Of a DNA stretch of 46,312 nt, positions 32,951-38,270 are shown in pieces. The stretch is from a virus. A program made the position numbers and the translations under genes. Within the stretch, counting starts at the first letter, position 1; each line of letters starts with the position of its first letter. The notes beneath the pieces are model-generated. The model worked only from the letters and a program-made list of their open reading frames with translations. It ran no database searches and had not been told where the DNA came from. Location: positions 1 through 46,312 of IMG/VR virus record IMGVR_UViG_3300032050_000229, one strand, 5' to 3'.

Positions 32951-33439
32951 TTATCTATAAAAAATGTGATTGCCGATTTTCGTTACTCGTTTCTTTTTGT
33001 ACGACCAGGATGGTCGCACATAATCAGCATGGAAGAAAAGAACGCTCGTGTTGAGCAGCCCCTTTTCATACATTTCCACTGCCTTGTGAACAACGTCCTT
33101 TGTCTTGGGTGTTATCTTATTTGGATTCACCTTTGTTACATTGGTGAACTGAGCCTTTTGATAAACCACCGCACAGACATTCTTTGGAAATAAAGGACTA
33201 TGTTTGCGATTGAGGATCGTTGCTACGACCATCGATGCACCTTGGCTTTCATTTCCACCTGTCTCATTATACACCGCTTTGTATAAGCAGTCAAGATCCG
33301 TCTGAGTATATTTTGATTCTTGAACTACGGGCTGCTCAATATCGTATGCAAACGTACAGCTGTTGTCAGCACATTGAGCGAGTGTTTTACTACTAACCAG
33401 CATTGCTGCCAGCAAAATGATTACATTGATTGTTTTCAT
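32951..33439 (-). CDS. Secreted SleB-type cell wall hydrolase (endolysin)
   Basis: The 162-aa protein has a Sec signal peptide (MKTINVIILLAAMLVSSKTLA, likely cleaved after TLA). A Hydrolase_2/SleB domain follows: CLYKAVYNETGGNESQGASM with the catalytic-type Glu in NETGG, VVATILNRKHSPLFPKNVC, QFTNVTK, ending FFHADYVRPSWSYKK and IGNHIFYR. Such enzymes cut the peptidoglycan glycan strand. Export by Sec means it may need only membrane depolarisation or no holin channel; no holin was recognised next to it. A preceding 55-aa gene and a late promoter at 33722-33729 fit late expression. Confidence 0.88.
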   Translation of the reverse strand: MKTINVIILLAAMLVSSKTLAQCADNSCTFAYDIEQPVVQESKYTQTDLDCLYKAVYNETGGNESQGASMVVATILNRKHSPLFPKNVCAVVYQKAQFTNVTKVNPNKITPKTKDVVHKAVEMYEKGLLNTSVLFFHADYVRPSWSYKKKRVTKIGNHIFYR

Positions 33440-33523
33440 TTGGTTACCTTTACTTTGGGTGATGAGTATACAACCTCATCAGGGGTATTGATAAACCAGA
33501 CTTATTGCAATTGTCCGATTTGA

Positions 33524-33691
33524 TTAACGCTTGTTAGAGTCGGTCAGCTCTACAAGCTCGTTGTAGCGAGTAAAGAGTTCAAGATACGTTTCGTACTTGA
33601 CCCAATCCCCATATGGGGTTTCTCGCATATATGCAGGGTTAGGCTGCATTCTTTGGGATGTTAAGGTGTAACGCTTTTCTGTACCTTCCAT
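33524..33691 (-). CDS. Small hypothetical protein, 55 aa, first gene after a late promoter
   Basis: The gene runs from the ATG at 33691 (AGAGGAAA upstream) to a TAA at 33524. The product starts MEGTEKRYTLTSQRMQPNPA and continues with TPYGDWVKYETYLELFTRYNELVELTD, probably a helical hairpin. TATAAATA at 33722-33729 lies 31 bases before the ATG, so it is a late gene upstream of the endolysin. Function unknown; not a holin by sequence since no membrane segment is present. Confidence 0.7.
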   Translation of the reverse strand: MEGTEKRYTLTSQRMQPNPAYMRETPYGDWVKYETYLELFTRYNELVELTDSNKR

Positions 33692-33721
33692 CGATTCCTG
33701 TTTTCCTCTTATGGAAGTAAG

Positions 33722-33729
33722 TATTTATA
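33722..33729 (-). promoter_or_regulatory. Late promoter (TATAAATA) for the endolysin-gp33 group
   Basis: A perfect TATAAATA on the minus strand just downstream of the 82-aa gene's stop and 31 bases before the 55-aa gene's ATG. It would drive the 55-aa gene, the endolysin and gp33 late in infection. Confidence 0.8.
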
Positions 33730-33732
33730 CAA

Positions 33733-33981
33733 TTAATCATCTTCCAAAATGGCTTTGTAGTTGGTCCAGGCAAGCCAACGTTCCATGATAATTTTTTGTT
33801 CGGTACGAGAACAAACCCATTTGGAGTAGTTCATAGCACCAGCCAAAATGTTATCCATCTGATCAATAGTCAATCCCAAAACAGCATGATCTGCGCTTGG
33901 TTGCATGAAAGATTCAAATGTTTCAATAATAGAATTAAATAAAATCTGTTCGACAGCTTCACAAGGAATTTCAATTTTCAT
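33733..33981 (-). CDS. Small hypothetical protein (82 aa)
   Basis: The product (MKIEIPCEAVEQILFNSIIE) is helical with a Trp-containing C-terminal half (YSKWVCSRTEQKIIMERWLAWTNYKAILEDD). Start overlaps the 71-aa gene upstream by 11 bases. Part of the minus-strand early/middle cluster. Not recognised. Confidence 0.65.
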   Translation of the reverse strand: MKIEIPCEAVEQILFNSIIETFESFMQPSADHAVLGLTIDQMDNILAGAMNYSKWVCSRTEQKIIMERWLAWTNYKAILEDD

Positions 33982-34186
33982 TTTTATCCTTTACATTTTG
34001 TTTTAATGCATTTTCATAAGAATGCCACAAATCAACACATTTTAAGTTAGTGATGGTGCTCAATCCCTTTAATGCGCTTTTGAGATCTTCTGCACCCATA
34101 TCACTTTCGCTCAACAGCTTCATATCATCAACGCAACGCCACACGTTCATGATGTTATCTTCCATTTTATACAAATCTTTTTTCAT
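33971..34186 (-). CDS. Small hypothetical protein (71 aa)
   Basis: The product MKKDLYKMEDNIMNVWRCVD continues as a helix-rich protein with CVDLWHSYENALKQN. The MEDNIMNVWR pattern recurs in small genes of other T4-like phages, but I know of no assigned function. Its start overlaps the 130-aa gene stop (TGATG arrangement), indicating coupling. Confidence 0.65.
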   Translation of the reverse strand: MKKDLYKMEDNIMNVWRCVDDMKLLSESDMGAEDLKSALKGLSTITNLKCVDLWHSYENALKQNVKDKNEN

Positions 34187-34578
34187 CAGTATTTTTGACC
34201 TTTAAACCATTTGTGGGGGCGATCATCAAGCTCTGCCAGTTCTGGGTTCGCTTCAATCACATTGTGCAACTGTTCGATCATAAGCAAGTTGCACATCAAG
34301 TGACCGCGATGTGGAAGACCTGATTCGGGGTCATTGTCTTCACCCATTTCAATCGCAGCCAGATGTCTTTTAGCAGAAGCAATGTACTGACTCATTTTTG
34401 CACACTTTGCCCAATTCCACGGCACATATTTTTCTGCACCATAAGCAAACACATCGGCTGTAGATTTCAACAAATGCGTTGGAACTAAGTCATAACGAGT
34501 TTTATTTGAGTTGAAACGAGCACCAGAACCAAAGTCTTTTGATTCAAGATCGCCTTCTGCTGGTTTTGCTTTTGCCAT
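34186..34578 (-). CDS. dATP/dGTP diphosphohydrolase-like protein (DUF5664 type)
   Basis: The 130-aa protein has the signature of the phage dATP/dGTP diphosphohydrolase N-terminal domain: SGARFNSNKTRYDLVPTHLLKSTADVFAYGAEKYVPWNWAK, then ASAKRHLAAIEMGEDNDPESGLPHRGHLMCNLLMIEQ. The Glu/Asp pairs in helices suggest a metal-dependent all-alpha NTP pyrophosphatase. A role in nucleotide pool adjustment fits its neighbours MazG and dCMP deaminase. TGAGG precedes the ATG. The family name is sure; the substrate is less so. Confidence 0.8.
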   Translation of the reverse strand: MAKAKPAEGDLESKDFGSGARFNSNKTRYDLVPTHLLKSTADVFAYGAEKYVPWNWAKCAKMSQYIASAKRHLAAIEMGEDNDPESGLPHRGHLMCNLLMIEQLHNVIEANPELAELDDRPHKWFKGQKY

Positions 34579-34585
34579 AATATCC

Positions 34586-35329
34586 TCAGTTGATAGCTAA
34601 TGGTGTTGTGATTTTACGGGAACTCTTAATAATATCGCCTTTGAACCAATGACCTTTGACACAACGATAACGCTGATAAGAACGTGTCTTGGCGTGATAT
34701 GGACCACGGTGTTGGAAATCATACGAGCCACAAATCGGGCAATTAATTTCACCAGATGTGCTACGGTTCGGATGATCATCGATCCAAGGAAGCAAGCGAT
34801 GATACAACTGCTCAAGAAGCACAACGTCTTGCTTGTTGTAGGTCTTCATCGTCTTCCAGGATTTCTGATCACCAGCCATACACTCGTGCCAGAGCTTCAT
34901 GCCCTTGTGGTGATGTTTCTGCCCAAGACCTAATTCACGGCAAACGAAATCAAGCTTGTTGCTTGGGAACTTGAATTGACGGCGAACCGTACTCAAAAGA
35001 TCCAATTGCTTGTATGGGCTTGGTGGTGTCCACTCTTGCTTGACAAACTCTTTGTTCAAGTTTGGCATGTCGAATTTCCTACCATTGTAGTGAACAACCA
35101 CATCGGCTTCATCGAGAAGATCGTAAATTGGTTTCAACATTTCGGCACGGGATTGACCCAGGATGCTCTCGAAGTGCATGTTCTTGGCGGGTTCACCCAA
35201 CCACTTCGCAGCCCAACACATCGTGTATCCACTCTCGACAATGTTGTCTATGATAATGTTCTGATCCCAAAGACCCCACACATAGGCAAGGTTTGGCGCG
35301 GTTTCAATATCCAACAGTAAGATTTTCAT
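34586..35329 (-). CDS. DEDDy 3'-5' exonuclease with C-terminal zinc ribbon
   Basis: The 247-aa protein shows all three Exo motifs of a DnaQ/RNase H-like nuclease: ILLLDIETAPN (Asp/Glu pair), VVVHYNGRKFDMPNLNKEF (second Asp) and YNKQDVVLLEQLY (Tyr-X3-Asp), making it DEDDy. About residues 200-232 hold CPICG ... CVKGHWF, a probable Cys/His zinc ribbon for nucleic acid binding. It may degrade or process DNA ends during replication or recombination. AAGGAAT lies before the ATG. It is clearly not a polymerase-attached proofreading domain, being stand-alone. Confidence 0.85.
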   Translation of the reverse strand: MKILLLDIETAPNLAYVWGLWDQNIIIDNIVESGYTMCWAAKWLGEPAKNMHFESILGQSRAEMLKPIYDLLDEADVVVHYNGRKFDMPNLNKEFVKQEWTPPSPYKQLDLLSTVRRQFKFPSNKLDFVCRELGLGQKHHHKGMKLWHECMAGDQKSWKTMKTYNKQDVVLLEQLYHRLLPWIDDHPNRSTSGEINCPICGSYDFQHRGPYHAKTRSYQRYRCVKGHWFKGDIIKSSRKITTPLAIN

Positions 35330-35330
35330 A

Positions 35331-35708
35331 TTATTCCTTGAATAGGATAGGTGACAAGTCTGGCTTACTGTACAACTCAGACTTCAGGACTTTACCATCT
35401 TCACGGTAAATAGGTTGACCATTGGCATCAAGCTTCGACATATTGCTTCTGTGCACTTCCTTAAAGCAAGCGTCCAGGTCAATACCAAACGAAGCAGCTG
35501 CGCCATAAGTGACATACAAAATGTCAGCAAGAGCATCAGCAACACCAACGATATCCGCATGATCAATGGCTTCAGAAAGCTCAAACACTTCTTCTTGAAT
35601 AAGGTCATAGCGTAAATCAACTATTTTATAATCAGGAAAAGCAGCTTTTTCAGCAACAGGCTGTTTGAATGCCTTCATGAAAGCCTTTACATCATCGAAA
35701 TTACTCAT
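35331..35708 (-). CDS. MazG-like nucleotide pyrophosphohydrolase
   Basis: Start set at 35708 (MSNFDDVKAFMKAFKQPVAE) because AAGGTGG lies directly upstream; the frame extends to 35756 without a ribosome site. The helix LRYDLIQEEVFELSEAIDHAD and GVADALADILYVTYGAAASFG carry the ExxE...ExxD-type metal ligands of the MazG / PRA-PH superfamily. It would hydrolyse (d)NTPs to NMPs and pyrophosphate, or lower ppGpp as proposed for phage MazG. It overlaps the methyltransferase stop by 8 bases. Confidence 0.85.
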   Translation of the reverse strand: MSNFDDVKAFMKAFKQPVAEKAAFPDYKIVDLRYDLIQEEVFELSEAIDHADIVGVADALADILYVTYGAAASFGIDLDACFKEVHRSNMSKLDANGQPIYREDGKVLKSELYSKPDLSPILFKE

Positions 35709-36345
35709 TAGGAACCACCTTATAAATTGTGTCTGCGATAGTATGATCCACGACACTATAACCGAATTGTTTTAAGAAGTCAAGTATCAGGTCGTTACCA
35801 AGTTCACAGGAAATGACAGGTTTGAACTGTCGGATAGTGTTTACAGCGCCCATCAACGCATACAATTCATATCCTTCAAGATCAAATTGAATGAAATCAC
35901 AGGCATTAAGATTCAGGCTGTCAACAGTAAACATAGGAATGATTTGATGTTCTTCAGTGACAGTATTCATACCAACATTGTCTTGTACATTTCTGACAAC
36001 AGAAATCAATTTGTTTTCAGCACCAAGAGCAGCTTGCATCTTGATGATGTTGTCTTTTTGACAATTAACATTGAGAACAAAAAAACTTAATGGATCTGGC
36101 TCGAAAGTATACACCCGCTGAAAGATCTCAGAGAAAATTCGTGGGTACATGCCCTGGCAACCACCAGCCTGAACCACAACATTCCAGTTCTCAATATGTT
36201 TCTTGTAGGCATGGATGTGGCTTTCCTCAAAGTCTTTCTTTGGACCATCCCATGCACCAGTATCAGCTTGTAACCACCGCCAGGGTCCGATACCAGCCAC
36301 GGTATCTTCTCTCGTATAGCATAACTTCTCATAATCACACATCAT
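35701..36345 (-). CDS. FkbM-family SAM-dependent methyltransferase
   Basis: The 214-aa protein contains the FkbM/Methyltransf_21 core: NVVVQAGGCQGMYPRIFSEIFQRVYTFEPDPLSFFVLNVNC (SAM-binding loop and acidic ligand), DFIQFDLEGYELYALMGAVNTI and KPVISCEL. The family methylates sugars or small molecules, and copies are frequent in large phages where they may modify surface glycans or DNA-linked groups. The first of two in-frame ATGs is used (MMCDYEKLC). Overlaps its upstream neighbour by 4 bases. Substrate unknown. Confidence 0.8.
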   Translation of the reverse strand: MMCDYEKLCYTREDTVAGIGPWRWLQADTGAWDGPKKDFEESHIHAYKKHIENWNVVVQAGGCQGMYPRIFSEIFQRVYTFEPDPLSFFVLNVNCQKDNIIKMQAALGAENKLISVVRNVQDNVGMNTVTEEHQIIPMFTVDSLNLNACDFIQFDLEGYELYALMGAVNTIRQFKPVISCELGNDLILDFLKQFGYSVVDHTIADTIYKVVPNE

Positions 36346-36848
36346 GGATTATATTCTCTATCTATAATTTTTGTGTGTGGAATCAACTCAAGTTCTAAAA
36401 GGGTCATTGAATCTCTTCTATCTTTTCTTCTATACACTTTGTTTAAAGCATTCCTACAATAAGAAACTGTAGTGTTCTTGTCTACAACTGAATCACAATA
36501 ATCAATTAATTTTTTCCTATCGACCATAGAAAATCCAGTTTTGGTTTCAAATGCAATATAATCTGCTTCACCGTATAACCATCCAGGTGCATTGTTCACA
36601 TTCATAAACTCAACCCAAACATACTCGTCTTGAACCTCTTCATCTTCTTCTCTACATATTTTTTTCATTGCCTTAACATCAACAGTGAAATTGCTATCAT
36701 CTGCAACAAACACTCGATAATCAAAATGTTCGTACATATCTTCAGATTTGGTAGATTCTTGAACACGAGCTTTTCTAGATTCCATCATTCTTTTGAATCT
36801 ATTTTCAGCTGCTTCCCCAGACTCTATCTGTTCTTCATTGCGCCTCAT
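36342..36848 (-). CDS. Possible PD-(D/E)XK nuclease-like protein (168 aa)
   Basis: The product has a charged helical start (MRRNEEQIESGEAAENRFKR). A core follows with FTVDVKAMKKICREEDEEVQ, YVWVEFMNVNNAPGWLYGEADYIAFET and FSMVDRKKLIDYCDSVVD. The spaced D-V-K, W-V-E-F and GWLYGEADYIAFE motifs are those of restriction-endonuclease-like phage proteins. The fold assignment is tentative because the canonical E-x-K is not clear. Overlaps dCMP deaminase by 4 bases. Confidence 0.6.
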   Translation of the reverse strand: MRRNEEQIESGEAAENRFKRMMESRKARVQESTKSEDMYEHFDYRVFVADDSNFTVDVKAMKKICREEDEEVQDEYVWVEFMNVNNAPGWLYGEADYIAFETKTGFSMVDRKKLIDYCDSVVDKNTTVSYCRNALNKVYRRKDRRDSMTLLELELIPHTKIIDREYNP

Positions 36849-37306
36849 ATAATAATAGTCCTGTATTTAATTTCAAAAGCATCAAACAGGGCAAATGTTT
36901 GATCAAAAGCATACCGCGCCCAGACTTCGGGCTGCGACATGTAATCATGCTTTTCTTGGGTTGTCACTGTCACCACAGTAGTGACACCACGGTCAAAGAT
37001 ACGCTTAGCACACTTTGCACAGGGGTGTAACGGGTACACATAGATGGTTGATGTGGTTATGTTCTCATGGTCACAGAAGTTCAGAGCATTGTGCTCTGCA
37101 TGAACCATCAGTTCCAGCTTCTTTGTTCTGTCGAGTAACCACTCAGGACGATCTTCCACGCCTGGTGGGAAGCCATTGTATCCAAGGGATGCGATAGACT
37201 TGTTCGGACGCACGATAACTGCGCCAACTTGAGTTGATGGATCTTTACTCCAAGACGAAATGAGCTTTGCCATTTCACCGAAACGGTAATCCCATTTATT
37301 GTTCAA
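36845..37306 (-). CDS. dCMP deaminase, probable TTG start
   Basis: The 153-aa enzyme has the zinc site of the cytidine/dCMP deaminase family: LMVHAEHNALNF (His-Ala-Glu) and PLHPCAKCAKRIF (PCxxC), plus the N-terminal NKWDYRFGEMAKLISSWSKDPSTQVGAVIV typical of phage dCMP deaminases. It converts dCMP to dUMP, feeding thymidylate synthesis. No ATG is in frame before this conserved segment, and the frame is closed upstream by TGA TAA, so TTG at 37306 is the most likely start, with GGGGA about 7 bases before it. Confidence 0.9.
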   Translation of the reverse strand: MNNKWDYRFGEMAKLISSWSKDPSTQVGAVIVRPNKSIASLGYNGFPPGVEDRPEWLLDRTKKLELMVHAEHNALNFCDHENITTSTIYVYPLHPCAKCAKRIFDRGVTTVVTVTTQEKHDYMSQPEVWARYAFDQTFALFDAFEIKYRTIII

Positions 37307-37309
37307 TTA

Positions 37310-37486
37310 TCATCCCCAATTGTCGTATGTTGAGTCAAGGGAAGCATGTTCACGCAGCGAGTCAATGTAGTCTGTTGTGATTCGAACTCCGAAACGAACT
37401 GTAGTTTCATTAATGATATACATATCATCAGCATTATTGTCGATCATTTCTTGAACAAACTGAATGAACTGCCCACTTCTACTCAT
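37310..37486 (-). CDS. Small hypothetical protein (58 aa)
   Basis: ATG at 37486 overlaps the 173-aa gene stop in an ATGAGTAG arrangement; the stop TGA is at 37310. The product starts MSRSGQFIQFVQEMIDNNAD and includes DDMYIINETTVRFGVRITTDYIDSL. It ends 4 bases before the deaminase start and in the same frame as it, separated by tandem stops. Not recognised; operon position suggests expression with the nucleotide genes. Confidence 0.65.
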   Translation of the reverse strand: MSRSGQFIQFVQEMIDNNADDMYIINETTVRFGVRITTDYIDSLREHASLDSTYDNWG

Positions 37487-38000
37487 TTACTTCTCCTACG
37501 ATTTCTTTCAAAAGTTGAATATAGCATAAAACTGCTTCATTGTAAAGACCCATTTCGAATCTTTTTTCTGTGGTTTGAGTGTCATCACCAACCACATAAT
37601 CTTTTACAATACAGTAAACTTCGCTATCAACGGTTTTCTGATTGACAGTCAATGCACAAGCATGACCCTGGTCGTTCTTGTATGATATGTAGTAGCACAG
37701 ATAACGTTCACCCGTCTTCATCGGTCCACCCGCCTTGACACCATTCTTGACGTTGTTTCCGATCAGATCGAACTGTTCTTTCACCATGTTATATGTAGCT
37801 GTCAGAGTATCGACCACATCACGTTCTTTTGAGCCGAAGCGTTTGTTGGCTGCTCGTGGATGTTTGATACGAAGTTTTAGTTTGATTTTGTCGATGAGAA
37901 CCGTATGGTTCTTTTCTATTGCGTTATTGAGAAGGCTTAGTAATTGCTTCTCGTCAAGACGATCTTCTTCGATGTTACGTAATGCATGTTCTATAGACAT
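37479..38000 (-). CDS. Hypothetical protein (173 aa), first gene of the nucleotide cluster
   Basis: The product begins MSIEHALRNIEEDRLDEKQL with a helical N-terminal half, then KLRIKHPRAANKRFGSKERDVVDTL, a beta-rich stretch (ERYLCYYISYKNDQGHACALTVN) and a helical C-terminus. No known domain was recognised. It is led by a promoter (38025-38053) and an AGGAG ribosome site lying inside the 3' arm of a hairpin, so its translation may depend on which promoter made the transcript. Confidence 0.7.
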   Translation of the reverse strand: MSIEHALRNIEEDRLDEKQLLSLLNNAIEKNHTVLIDKIKLKLRIKHPRAANKRFGSKERDVVDTLTATYNMVKEQFDLIGNNVKNGVKAGGPMKTGERYLCYYISYKNDQGHACALTVNQKTVDSEVYCIVKDYVVGDDTQTTEKRFEMGLYNEAVLCYIQLLKEIVGEVNE

Positions 38001-38004
38001 AAAA

Positions 38005-38039
38005 AAACTCCTGTAAGTATCTCTACCATACAGGAGTTT
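38005..38039 (-). terminator. Hairpin with T-run that also contains the AGGAG of the 173-aa gene
   Basis: Perfect 11-bp inverted repeat (AAACTCCTGTA / TACAGGAGTTT) with a 13-base loop, followed on the minus strand by T residues up to the ATG of the 173-aa gene. It looks like an intrinsic terminator for upstream transcripts and would hide the AGGAG ribosome site in any transcript that reads through. Confidence 0.7.
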
Positions 38040-38053
38040 CTGGTTTTTGTCAA
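38025..38053 (-). promoter_or_regulatory. Sigma70-like promoter overlapping the hairpin
   Basis: On the minus strand TTGACA (38053-38048), 17 bases, TATGGT (38030-38025). Predicted start near 38018 would omit the 5' arm of the hairpin, freeing AGGAG for translation of the 173-aa gene. Confidence 0.65.
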
Positions 38054-38063
38054 TGTGTACAGG

Positions 38064-38204
38064 TTATAACATGTATGTTACCATACCACCTAATGAACAC
38101 AAAAGACTGGTTACTGCTAATGGTTTAAACCATTTTGTGGTTTTGTTAATGAAATCCAAATAGATTCCTATTCCAAACCCTATTAGTAATAATGATATAG
38201 TCAT
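38064..38204 (-). CDS. Tiny membrane protein, 46 aa, in a promoter-terminator cassette
   Basis: The gene has an ATG at 38204 and TAA at 38064. The product is MTISLLLIGFGIGIYLDFIN, then a basic loop with TTKWFKP, then a second hydrophobic stretch (LAVTSLLCSLGGMVTYML), so a two-helix membrane hairpin. A near-perfect sigma70 promoter (38237-38264) lies just upstream and a hairpin terminator just downstream. No clear Shine-Dalgarno is seen. Possible early host-takeover or superinfection protein; function unknown. Confidence 0.6.
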   Translation of the reverse strand: MTISLLLIGFGIGIYLDFINKTTKWFKPLAVTSLLCSLGGMVTYML

Positions 38205-38236
38205 AAGCTTTTAGTAATATGAAGGAGAACATCCCA

Positions 38237-38264
38237 ATTATACCAGGATTTTTGGGTTTGTCAA
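38237..38264 (-). promoter_or_regulatory. Sigma70-type promoter, second copy (TTGACA-16-TATAAT)
   Basis: On the minus strand TTGACA (38264-38259) and TATAAT (38242-38237) with 16-base spacing and TGG extended -10. The region 38217-38266 nearly repeats 2313-2364 including the transcribed leader (GGGATGT...CTTCATAT). Drives the 46-aa gene and, past the hairpin, possibly the nucleotide cluster. Confidence 0.88.
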
Positions 38265-38270
38265 GCCCCC

